Positions 1-7,014 of a DNA stretch of 64,000 bases are shown here, one piece after another. Positions within the stretch are counted from its first letter, which is position 1; every line of letters begins with the position of its first letter. A program made the position numbers and the translations under genes. A model generated the notes under the pieces. It worked only from the letters and a program-made list of their open reading frames with translations. It was not told the DNA's origin and searched no databases. Source of the DNA: Halomarina pelagica (GTDB lineage: Archaea; Halobacteriota; Halobacteria; Halobacteriales; Haloarculaceae); contig NZ_CP100454.1 of NCBI RefSeq assembly GCF_024228315.1, positions 2,356,001-2,420,000 of the forward strand. The letters run 5' to 3'.

Positions 1-297
1 GGGCCGAGTCTCCTCACCCTCTCGTTCGTCGCCCTCGCGCTCGCCGGACTCCTCGCGCTCGCGGCGAGTCGGCGACCCGCGATCGAGGTCGCCGGTCGGC
101 GCGTCGACTACCTCACCCTTCGGGGCACCTCGGGCTGTCTCGTCGGAACGGCGCTCGTCCTCTCCGGCGTGACCCTCTCGCTCGACGGCGACCCGTTCGG
201 ACTCCTCGTCGTCGTCAGCGGCCTGTTCGTCGTCGGTACCGGCATCGGCGTGCTACTCCGCCGTCCGACGTTCGTCCCCGAACTGCGAACCGCGTGA
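1..297 (+). CDS. C-terminal part of a membrane protein (5' end outside window)
   Basis: An open frame runs from base 1 to a TGA at 295-297 and encodes the last 98 residues of a protein that starts upstream. It begins with a hydrophobic stretch, continues with a basic and polar segment containing R-R-V-D-Y, then has two more hydrophobic stretches before a short basic tail. This suggests an integral membrane protein with at least three helices in the visible part. I do not recognise the family. The frame is supported by its continuity, the hydrophobic periodicity and the absence of a competing gene. Confidence 0.6.
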   Translation, partial: GPSLLTLSFVALALAGLLALAASRRPAIEVAGRRVDYLTLRGTSGCLVGTALVLSGVTLSLDGDPFGLLVVVSGLFVVGTGIGVLLRRPTFVPELRTA

Positions 298-832
298 CCA
301 CGGTCGCTCCTCACGTCGCTCCCTGACCGCGTTCGCTGGCGCTCACGCGACCACGGTCGCTCACTCCGTTCGATCCCTGATCACCCTCGCTTCGTCTGCG
401 GGCGACCCGAACGTCGCCCGCACGGCCCGCGAGACGGCATCGTCGTCTCGCGCTGCTCGCGTGACCACGGTCGCTCCCGCTGGTCGCGCGAGCGGAGCAA
501 TAAAATTCAGGTATTTCACACGAGTTGGATTCTGGCAGTGAGCAGTGCAGGGCTCGAAAGCCCCCGGTCGCTCGACTCCCGGGGCTCGCTGCGGTCCTCG
601 GGCTTCGCCCTGCGGTCCTTGCGTCGCCCGGGTTCGCCGAGCGACCGGCCCCTTTCAGTCCCACCTCGAGGTGGACGACGTGCTCGCGGCTAGCAGCCGA
701 CAGGTAGGCTACCCACGATGCCGTCTCGTGCTGCCCACGCGACCACGGTCGCTCCTCACGTCGCTCCCTGATCACCCTCGCTCCGCTCGCGTGACCACAA
801 GACACTAGACGCCCCCGGTGGACCTCTCGTCC
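298..832. repeat. Long repeat-rich spacer without a convincing gene
   Basis: No gene is supported in these 535 bases. The spacer contains repeated boilerplate: a 'gaccacggtcgctcctcacg tcgctccctga'-type unit occurs near 296-326 and again near 739-770. Shorter variants ('accacggtcgct', 'gatcaccctcgct') occur between them. A brief AT-rich spot lies at 500-535, and the palindromic element annotated at 555-665 lies inside. Open frames on both strands cross the region but look like composition artefacts. It reads as accumulated extragenic repeats. Confidence 0.6.
555..665. repeat. Nested palindromic extragenic element
   Basis: An 11-bp perfect inverted repeat (ccggtcgctcg at 564-574, cgagcgaccgg at 638-648) encloses cccggg at 578-583 and 628-633. 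In the centre is a small hairpin, gggc-ttc-gccc, at 600-610, flanked by two 'gcggtcct' direct repeats. The right flank reads 'ctttcagtcccacc'. The layout looks like a folded RNA or a non-autonomous repeat. I have an impression of similar sequence between genes in other haloarchaea but cannot verify it here. Confidence 0.5.
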
Positions 833-1855
833 ATGCAGACCGAGCACGTCGTCCGCGTCGGCGACGCCCGCGACCTCGCGCTCCCCGACGACTCGGTCGA
901 CCTCGTCGTCACCTCCCCGCCGTACCCGATGATCGAGATGTGGGACGAGCAGTTCGCGGCGCTCGATCCCGCCATCGGAGAGGCGCTCGACGCGGGCGAC
1001 GGGGACCGGGCGTTCGACCTGATGCACGACGTGCTCGACGACGCGTGGGCGGAACTGGCGCGGGTGCTCGCGCCGGGCGGCATCGCCTGCGTCAACGTGG
1101 GCGACGCCACGCGCACCGTCGGAGAGTTCGCGCTCTACCCGAATCACGTCGAGGTCGTCCGGCGACTGCGCGAGCGCGGGCTGACCCAGCTTCCGGGCGT
1201 GCTCTGGCGCAAGCCCGTCAACCGCGGGACGAAGTTCATGGGGTCGGGGATGCTCCCCCCGAACGCCTACCCGACGCTCGAACACGAGCACGTCCTCGTC
1301 CTCCGGAACGGCGGCCCGCGGCGGATCGAACCGGGCGCGGACGACCGCTACGAGGCGGCCTACTTCTGGGAGGAGCGCAACGAGTGGTTCTCCGACCTCT
1401 GGACGTTCAACGGGACGCCGCAGGCGCTCGCGCCCGACGAGGAGCGCCGCGACCGGTCGGGGGCGTTCCCGCTCGCGCTCCCGCTGCGCCTCGTGCGGAT
1501 GTTCTCGACGCGGGGGGACACCGTCCTCGACCCCTTCTGGGGGACGGGGACGACGACGCTCGCGGCGATGCTCGCGGCCCGCGACTCGGTCGGCTGCGAA
1601 CTCGACGCGACGCTCGTCGAGGCGTTCGCCGACCGGATCGACGACCTCCCGGCCCGCTCGCGCGAGCGCGCTCGCGACCGCCTCGCCCGTCACCGCGCGT
1701 TCGCCGCGGGCCGCGACGACCTCGCGTACGAGGCCGACCACTACGACTTCCCCGTGATGACCCGTCAGGAGCGGCGGATCCGGCTCTACGCGGTCGAGTC
1801 GGTGGCGGCGACGGACGCGGGCTACCGCTGTGCGCACGCGCCGGTCGAGTTTTGA
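833..1855 (+). CDS. zim: DNA (cytosine-N4) methyltransferase, probably CTAG-specific (Zim-like)
   Basis: This 340-residue protein is an N4/N6 DNA methylase of the PF01555 type. The catalytic motif TSPPY is at residues 27-31 and the SAM-binding motif DPFWGTGTTT is near residue 233, so the motif order is the beta-class one (catalytic before SAM-binding). No specificity domain or nuclease gene is adjacent, so it is an orphan methylase. The overall sequence, including 'GSGMLPPNAYPTLEHEH', resembles what I remember of the haloarchaeal CTAG methylase Zim; the specificity is inferred. I chose the ATG at 833 over an in-frame GTG at 818. The repeat spacer lies upstream, and aroD starts 22 bases downstream, so the two may be cotranscribed. 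Confidence 0.78.
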   Translation: MQTEHVVRVGDARDLALPDDSVDLVVTSPPYPMIEMWDEQFAALDPAIGEALDAGDGDRAFDLMHDVLDDAWAELARVLAPGGIACVNVGDATRTVGEFALYPNHVEVVRRLRERGLTQLPGVLWRKPVNRGTKFMGSGMLPPNAYPTLEHEHVLVLRNGGPRRIEPGADDRYEAAYFWEERNEWFSDLWTFNGTPQALAPDEERRDRSGAFPLALPLRLVRMFSTRGDTVLDPFWGTGTTTLAAMLAARDSVGCELDATLVEAFADRIDDLPARSRERARDRLARHRAFAAGRDDLAYEADHYDFPVMTRQERRIRLYAVESVAATDAGYRCAHAPVEF

Positions 1856-1877
1856 CCCCGCCGGTGCAAGCCCGACC

Positions 1878-2555
1878 ATGGACTTCGATTCGTTCGTCCT
1901 CGCGGCGGTCCTCTCCGACCTCGGCGAGGAGCGCGCCGCCCGCGAGCACGCAGACGCCGTCGAGTTCCGCATGGACCTCGCGGACGACCCCCTCGCCGCC
2001 CTGGACGACTACGACGGCGAGTTGCCGATCCTCGCCACGAACCGCGTCGAGTGGGAGGGCGGCGAGGCGGCCGACGACGACGCCCGGGTCGACGCGCTCC
2101 GGGCCGCCGCGGAACACCCGCGCGTGGAGGCCGTGGACGTGGAACTCGCGGCCATCGCGGCGGGCGAGGGCGTCGGCGTCGTCGACCACGCGCGCGAGCG
2201 CGACGTCGCGGTCGTCGTCTCGGTGCACGACTTCGAGGAGACGCCCGCCCGCGCCGAGATGGCGCGCCTGCTCGGCCAGGCGCTGGAGTTCGGCGACGTG
2301 GGAAAGCTGGCGGTGACGGCGGACGCCCCTGCCGACGTGCTCCGCCTGCTCGCGCTCACCCACGCCCAGACGGAGGCGGGCAACCGCGTGGCGACGATGG
2401 CGATGGGCGAGGCGGGACGACACTCCCGCGCGGTCGCGCCGGTGTACGGCTCGCGCATCGGCTACGCCCCGGTCGATCCCGCCGACGCGACGGCACCCGG
2501 GCAGTACGACCTCGCGACGCTCCGCGACCTGGTCGACGCGCTGGACGCTACGTGA
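1878..2555 (+). CDS. aroD: 3-dehydroquinate dehydratase, type I
   Basis: This enzyme converts 3-dehydroquinate to 3-dehydroshikimate in the shikimate pathway. The 225-residue length fits type I enzymes. Visible family landmarks are an early E-F-R-M-D-L, the catalytic histidine region 'VVSVHDFEETP', the Schiff-base lysine in 'GDVGKLAVTA', and the late 'GRHSRAVAPVYGSRIGYAP' segment that carries substrate-binding residues. I chose the ATG at 1878, where homology begins; the frame is open further upstream. It lies directly behind the methylase gene. The next shikimate enzyme, aroE, is in the same window at 55900. Confidence 0.93.
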   Translation: MDFDSFVLAAVLSDLGEERAAREHADAVEFRMDLADDPLAALDDYDGELPILATNRVEWEGGEAADDDARVDALRAAAEHPRVEAVDVELAAIAAGEGVGVVDHARERDVAVVVSVHDFEETPARAEMARLLGQALEFGDVGKLAVTADAPADVLRLLALTHAQTEAGNRVATMAMGEAGRHSRAVAPVYGSRIGYAPVDPADATAPGQYDLATLRDLVDALDAT

Positions 2556-2612
2556 CGGAATCGGCGATCCCCGCGAAATCGGGGCACAACGCTCATATAC
2601 GCCCGCCGTAGA

Positions 2613-3101
2613 GTGCCAATCGTGCGCAAACGTCGCCCCTGGTTCGCCGTCGCGCTCGCGTTCGTCTACCCCGGGCTGGGGCACGTCTACCTGCGGGAGT
2701 GGTTGCGCGCCCTGCTGTGGTTCCTGCTCACGGTCGCGACCGCCGTGCTCGTCGTCCCCGCGAGCGCGCTCGACGGCGGCAGCCTCGACGCCGTCCTCCG
2801 GGCGCAGCGGAACCTCCCGATCTCGGCGCTGCTGGCGATCCTCGCCGTGACGGCGTTCAGCATGTTCGACGCGTACCGGCTGGCCGCGCACGGCCGTGCG
2901 GCCGAGCGGTCCCGCCGCTCCGGTCGCCCCGGATCGACGCCGTCGGTCGCGTCCACCTCCTCCGGTGCGTCCGCGGATGTCGGCGGGAACGCGAGCGGAG
3001 ACGCGAGCGCCGACACGCGCTGTCCGAACTGCCGTCGGACCGTCGAGGCGGGGTTCGACTTCTGCCCGTGGTGCGCGGCGGAGTTCGACGCGAACGGGTG
3101 A
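2613..3101 (+). CDS. Small membrane protein with C-terminal zinc ribbon
   Basis: This 162-residue protein has a basic N-terminus, two or three hydrophobic segments in residues 10-90, a serine/alanine/glycine-rich linker, and a C-terminal zinc ribbon of the form CPNC-x(12)-CPWC. The architecture matches a common haloarchaeal group of zinc-ribbon membrane proteins of unknown function. The start is a GTG at 2613, with a second in-frame GTG at 2622. A 'catata' box near 2594-2599 fits a leaderless or nearly leaderless transcript. It ends one base before the convergent PAC2 gene. Confidence 0.75.
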   Translation: MPIVRKRRPWFAVALAFVYPGLGHVYLREWLRALLWFLLTVATAVLVVPASALDGGSLDAVLRAQRNLPISALLAILAVTAFSMFDAYRLAAHGRAAERSRRSGRPGSTPSVASTSSGASADVGGNASGDASADTRCPNCRRTVEAGFDFCPWCAAEFDANG

Positions 3102-3102
3102 G

Positions 3103-3840
3103 TCACTGGTACATACGCATCGGTTGCGCCTGCGTGCTCTCCTCCTCGGCCTGTCGCATCCGCTGGGCGAGGCGCTCTCTCGCCTCCCGGATGTCCTCCG
3201 CCTGTTCGACCAGCGCCTCGACGTCCACCTCGACGCCGGTCAACGGCTTGACGCCGTGTTCGAGGATCGCCCGGGCGGCCTCGGGATCGGGGAACTGCGC
3301 GTCCGCCTCGGCGATGAGACCGACGCTCGTCAGTTCGCGCCTGTCCGCCTCGTACAGCAGCGCGCCGGTCGGCCCGCTGACGAACCCGGTCTCGGCGGGC
3401 GGGACGACGCCCGCGTCGTCGAGCAGCCGATCGCCGTCGCCCGTCGCGATGCCGTAGAGTTCGGGCGGACTGTCGCCCTTCTCGGTCGGAAGGCCGCTGA
3501 GGTAGAGCGGCGTCACGTCGTGCTCGGCCAACCAACTCGTGACGCAACTCGCGAACTCCGAGGCGCTCCGGGGGGAGACCGGGACGTCGCTCTGGAGGAC
3601 GAGCAGGTCGCGCGCCTCGTCCGCGTAGAGCCGTACCGGCGGGCGCACCGCGGACGACTCGCCGCGATAGACCGCGACGCGCGGGATCCCGTCGCAGTGA
3701 ACGGCGGCGTGATAGGTCATGTCGAGGGAGTCGACGAGGTAGTCGGCGGCGATCTTCCCGACGAGACCGACGCCCGGAAGCCCCTCGACGAGCGTCGGAC
3801 TCGAGAGGGACAGCTCCGTCTTGACGGCGATATGTGCCAT
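3103..3840 (-). CDS. PAC2-family protein (proteasome assembly chaperone-like)
   Basis: This 245-residue protein belongs to the PAC2/PbaB-like family, relatives of proteasome assembly chaperones. Supporting features are the N-terminal 'PTLVEGLPGVGLVGKIAADYL', the central 'LLVLQSDVP', and the 'LSGLPTE...ELYGIAT' and 'GFVSGPTGALLYEA' segments. The C-terminus is a charged alpha-helical tail rich in E, R and Q. The start is the ATG whose complement is at 3838-3840; the frame is open upstream but without similarity. It is divergent from the RNA methyltransferase and separated from it by 92 bases. A direct link to proteasome assembly in this organism is family inference. Confidence 0.85.
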   Translation of the reverse strand: MAHIAVKTELSLSSPTLVEGLPGVGLVGKIAADYLVDSLDMTYHAAVHCDGIPRVAVYRGESSAVRPPVRLYADEARDLLVLQSDVPVSPRSASEFASCVTSWLAEHDVTPLYLSGLPTEKGDSPPELYGIATGDGDRLLDDAGVVPPAETGFVSGPTGALLYEADRRELTSVGLIAEADAQFPDPEAARAILEHGVKPLTGVEVDVEALVEQAEDIREARERLAQRMRQAEEESTQAQPMRMYQ

Positions 3841-3932
3841 GTGCGAGCACACGGCCGGCTTCGGGTTAACGGTATGCCCGCCGTGCGCGGGCCGATGGAA
3901 ACGCACAAACGCGCCCCCGTCCACTCGCGACC

Positions 3933-4838
3933 ATGGTTCTCGAGCGCTACGAACCGCTCGTCGACGACGTCGAGGCCTTCCGGGCGGCCTGCGAGCGACC
4001 GCTCCCCTCGGTGGTCCGGGTCAACACCATCAAGACCACCGTCGAGCGCGCCACGCGTGCGCTCGCCGACGGCGGCCACGGCTTCGAACGGGCGGACTGG
4101 CTGCCGAAACTCCTCCGGCTCGACTCGCGGAGCCCGGGCACCTCGTGGCCCTACTTCCACGGCTGGCTCTACGGTCAGGAGGAGGTGAGCGCCCTCCCCG
4201 CGGTCGTGCTCGACCCGGAGCCGGGCGAGCGGGTGCTCGACCCCTGCGCCGCGCCGGGGAGCAAGACGACCCAGCTCGCCGCGCTGATGGACGACGAGGG
4301 CACGCTCGTCGCCAACGACAACAACCTCGGACGGCTCTCCGCCCTCCGGTCGAACGCGGAGCGCTGCGGCGTGACGAACCTCGCGGTCACCAACGGCGAC
4401 GCGCGAAACCTCTCGCTGAAGCCGTTCGGGGGCGAGCCGTTCGACCGCGCGCTCGTGGACGTCCCCTGCTCGTGCGAGGGGACGATCCGGAAGAACCCCG
4501 ACGCCTTCGACGACTGGAGCCTCGGTCACGTCCGCTCGATCGCCGGCATCCAGCGGGCGATCCTCCGGCGCGCCGTGCAGGTGACCCGGCCGGGCGGCAC
4601 CGTCGTCTACTCGACGTGCACGTTCGCCCCCGAGGAGAACGAGGGCGTCCTCGACGCCGTCCTCCGCGAGGAGGACTGTCGGCTCGTCCCCTTCGAGGTC
4701 GACCTCGAGACGCGCCCCGGCGTCACCGAGTGGGAGGGCGAGCGGTACGACGAGTCGGTGCACCACGCCAAGCGCGTCTACCCGCACCTCAACGACACGG
4801 GCGGGTTCTTCTGCGCGAAGCTGGAGGTGGGTGCGTGA
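3933..4838 (+). CDS. RsmB/NOP/NSUN-family RNA (cytosine-C5) methyltransferase
   Basis: This 301-residue SAM-dependent methyltransferase would make m5C in tRNA or rRNA. The SAM-binding segment 'VLDPCAAPGSKTTQLA' is clear. Two cysteines expected for m5C catalysis occur in 'DVPCSCEG' (near residue 178) and 'YSTCTF' (near residue 228). The N-terminal part ('VRVNTIKTT') is the RNA-recognition region typical of archaeal NSUN proteins. There is no C-terminal PUA-like domain in this polypeptide; the following gene, which overlaps by GTGA, probably supplies it. The RNA target cannot be read from sequence. Confidence 0.9.
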   Translation: MVLERYEPLVDDVEAFRAACERPLPSVVRVNTIKTTVERATRALADGGHGFERADWLPKLLRLDSRSPGTSWPYFHGWLYGQEEVSALPAVVLDPEPGERVLDPCAAPGSKTTQLAALMDDEGTLVANDNNLGRLSALRSNAERCGVTNLAVTNGDARNLSLKPFGGEPFDRALVDVPCSCEGTIRKNPDAFDDWSLGHVRSIAGIQRAILRRAVQVTRPGGTVVYSTCTFAPEENEGVLDAVLREEDCRLVPFEVDLETRPGVTEWEGERYDESVHHAKRVYPHLNDTGGFFCAKLEVGA

Positions 4839-5350
4839 CGGCCCCACGCGAAAACCGGAGCCACGAGTTCGACCGCGTCCCCGAGACCGACGCCGAGCGC
4901 GAGGTCGAGGGGCGTCCCTCCCGTCAGGCGGTCCTCGACTTCTGGGAGGAGCGCTTCGGCGTCCCGCCGGCGACCTTCGACGGCTACACCTTCTGGGAGA
5001 AGGGCGCGGGGAAGCTCTGGGCGTTCGCGGGCGACGTCCCCGCTCCCGCCACGGTCGAGGCGCTCGGGATGACCTTCCTGCGCGTCAGACAGGAGCACTG
5101 GAAGCCCACCACCGACGCCGTCCAGCGGTTCGGGCGACACGCGACGAGGAACGTCGTCCACCTGGACGAGGAGCGGGCGAGACGGTTCGTCGCCGGCGAG
5201 ACGGTCGAACCCGACTGGAACGGCGACTGGGGGTACCTGATCGTGACCCACGACCTCGCGGGCGAACCGGAACCGATCGGCGTCGGCCTCTACCTCTACG
5301 ACGAACTCCGCTCGCAGGTGCCGAAGGGTCGACGCCGGGAGATCGACTGA
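4835..5350 (+). CDS. Probable PUA-like partner of the upstream RNA methyltransferase
   Basis: This 171-residue protein starts at a GTG that overlaps the stop of the m5C methyltransferase (GTGA), so the two are translationally coupled. It has a charged N-terminus, then 'VLDFWEERFGVPPATFDGYTFWEKGAGKLW'-like sequence split across two halves, and ends with 'GVGLYLYDELRSQVPKGRRREI'. The small beta-rich layout with a terminal basic segment resembles the C-terminal RNA-binding domain fused to NSUN enzymes in other archaea. I infer a detached substrate-binding subunit. No catalytic motif is visible. Confidence 0.75.
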   Translation: MTAPRENRSHEFDRVPETDAEREVEGRPSRQAVLDFWEERFGVPPATFDGYTFWEKGAGKLWAFAGDVPAPATVEALGMTFLRVRQEHWKPTTDAVQRFGRHATRNVVHLDEERARRFVAGETVEPDWNGDWGYLIVTHDLAGEPEPIGVGLYLYDELRSQVPKGRRREID

Positions 5351-5358
5351 AACGATAG

Positions 5359-5366
5359 TTCATATA
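5359..5366 (+). promoter_or_regulatory. TATA-like box of candidate RNA copy 1
   Basis: TTCATATA lies 30 bases before the conserved GTG...CTGAC block at 5389. The same spacing is seen at the second copy (35941 to 35971). The gene upstream ends at 5350 and the downstream gene is on the other strand, so this promoter has no protein gene to serve. Confidence 0.55.
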
Positions 5367-5388
5367 GGAGAGGGCGGCCAGAGCCCCC

Positions 5389-5473
5389 GTGTCCTGACGA
5401 GTCACCGCGCGGGGTTCCGCGGTTGCGCGACACGACCCCTCGCGTCCCGATCCGTCGCCTGTTCGCCCATCAC
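5389..5473 (+). ncRNA. Candidate structured small RNA, copy 1
   Basis: This segment between two convergent genes resembles 35971-36058. Shared blocks are GTG..CTGAC at the start, GCGGTTGCGCGAC at 5419-5431, and GTCGCCTGTTCGCC at 5454-5467. A stem forms between 5406-5415 and 5435-5444 (9 of 10 pairs). A second pairing, gcgac at 5427-5431 with gtcgc at 5454-5458, starts in the loop of the first, giving a pseudoknot or alternative-fold layout. The first stem keeps pairing in copy 2 with different bases. The 3' end is unknown and reaches the end of the opposing Bax1 gene at 5470. I know of no named RNA that matches. Confidence 0.5.
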
Positions 5474-7014
5474 CGCGCCTCCTTCTCGCGGACGGTCCCG
5501 CCGGACAGCCCGTCCCACTCCACGCGGTAGCCGAGCGCGGAGAGCGCCGCGCTCGCGTCGTCGATCCCCGCCTCCGCGAGAACCGCCTCGGCCTCGGACA
5601 GCGACATCCCCGGCTCGATCCGCCCGCGCAGGTCGTCGAGCACCGCCGGCCGCACGAGCGTCCGCCCCACGCGCTCGTGATCCGGGAACGACTTGCCCTC
5701 GACGGCGCTCTCGCTGACGCCGTACTCGGCGGCGAGTTCGGCGAGCGTCACCGCGTCGGCGTCGGGGACGAGGTCGTCGGGGAGGTCGGCCGCCGCGTCC
5801 GCCACGAGCGTCTCCTCGTAGCGCCGCAGCGCGTCGCGGACGTCCTTCACGCGGACGTTCCCCGAGTAGGGGACGACCCGGTGGTCGAGCGCCTCGATCT
5901 CCTCGCCGACGCCGAGGGACTCGTCCACCGCGACGACCAGTTCCACGTCCTCGAGATCCGCCAGTCGCGAGAGCTTCTTCTCGACGTACTCCGGCGTCCA
6001 GAAGCCCATTATCTCGAAGAACACGCGGAACGAGGAGTGCCGCCAGTCGAACGCGAAGTCGGGGATGACGACGTACGCGCCCGACTCGAGCGGTTCGGGC
6101 TCCCGCACCAGGTCCCAGTCCAGGTCGAGCGCCCGGAAGCGCGCCGCGAAGTCGGCCTCGACGCCGCTGTCGAAGGCCGGTTCCGCGAGCGGTTCGACGT
6201 TCGGCACCGTCACGTCGCCAGCGTCGAGTTCGAGCAGCCGCTCGGTGCCGCGGTCGTCGATGTCGGCCTCGAGGTACCACTCCGGGGCCGTCGCCACGGT
6301 CCGGAGGAGCCGCGCGAAGCGCGTCCCGTAGCGGCGCGACCGCCGAAAGAGCGCGTCCGGACCGGTGACGATCACCTCGCGCACGGGCGGTCCCGAGCGT
6401 CCGTCGGGCCGCGCGCGCTCGTCCGGCACCTTCCTGATCTCGTACATCAGCCGCAGGCGCTTGACCGCGGAGACGAGCGCCTTCGGGTCCGCGGTCCGGA
6501 CGCGGACCTCCGTCGCGTCGAACAGCGCCGTCTGCGCCAGCGAGAGGTTGTACTGCGCGATCAGGTCCGCCGCCGACCACCGCGGCTCGAACGTCGCGAG
6601 CACCTGGCGGTCGTCCAGGTCGGCGTAGAGCGCGGCCTCGATCTCGTCGGGGGCGACGCCGAACCGGTCCGCCACCTCGCGGAGGACGGCCGCGCGCTCG
6701 TCGGACGTGACGACGCTCCGCTCCTCGGCCCGTCGGAAGACGGCGTCGCGGACGCGCTCGGGATCGACGGCCGCCCGCGTCTCGAACGTCGCCTCGCGGT
6801 CCAGGAGCTTCGCGAAGCCGCGGACCAGCTTGAACGCCCCGCCCTCGCGTTCGAGGTCCGTGAGCGCCGCCTCCAGCGTCGCCCGTGGCTCGTCGACGTG
6901 TTCCCGGTAGACGCCGAGGACGCGCTCGGCGAGCGGTTCGTCGTCCGCGTCGGCGAACAGCGGTCGGTAGCCGCCGCCCCGGCGCGAGACGCGGAGGAGG
7001 TCCTTCGTGAGCAT
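5470..7014 (-). CDS. Bax1-type nuclease, partner of XPB (DUF790)
   Basis: This 514-residue protein is a DUF790 family member, known in archaea as Bax1, the nuclease that binds XPB helicase. Its N-terminus 'MLTKDLLRVSRRGGGYRPLF' is diagnostic. The nuclease-like region includes 'YVVIPDFAFDW', 'VFFEIMGFWTPEYVEKKL' and 'ELVVAVDESL', which contains the acidic and lysine residues expected of a restriction-like fold. The C-terminus carries HTH-like sequence. Its ATG overlaps the stop of the XPB-like helicase (ATGA at 7012-7016), so the pair is a coupled operon. The likely role is DNA repair, by analogy with the characterised archaeal XPB-Bax1 pairs. Confidence 0.9.
   Translation of the reverse strand: MLTKDLLRVSRRGGGYRPLFADADDEPLAERVLGVYREHVDEPRATLEAALTDLEREGGAFKLVRGFAKLLDREATFETRAAVDPERVRDAVFRRAEERSVVTSDERAAVLREVADRFGVAPDEIEAALYADLDDRQVLATFEPRWSAADLIAQYNLSLAQTALFDATEVRVRTADPKALVSAVKRLRLMYEIRKVPDERARPDGRSGPPVREVIVTGPDALFRRSRRYGTRFARLLRTVATAPEWYLEADIDDRGTERLLELDAGDVTVPNVEPLAEPAFDSGVEADFAARFRALDLDWDLVREPEPLESGAYVVIPDFAFDWRHSSFRVFFEIMGFWTPEYVEKKLSRLADLEDVELVVAVDESLGVGEEIEALDHRVVPYSGNVRVKDVRDALRRYEETLVADAAADLPDDLVPDADAVTLAELAAEYGVSESAVEGKSFPDHERVGRTLVRPAVLDDLRGRIEPGMSLSEAEAVLAEAGIDDASAALSALGYRVEWDGLSGGTVREKEAR

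Noticed and set aside
311-1972. 553-codon minus-strand frame across the methylase gene
   Set aside because: It is antisense to a clear methyltransferase and has Arg/Val/Glu-rich composition typical of mirror frames in GC-rich DNA.
5402-5470. 22-codon minus-strand peptide starting in the Bax1 stop (MGEQATDRD...)
   Set aside because: ATGA coupling and weak similarity to the minus frame of copy 2 were considered, but copy 2 has no equivalent stop or upstream gene, and the pairing pattern explains the conservation better. Kept as an alternative in the findings.
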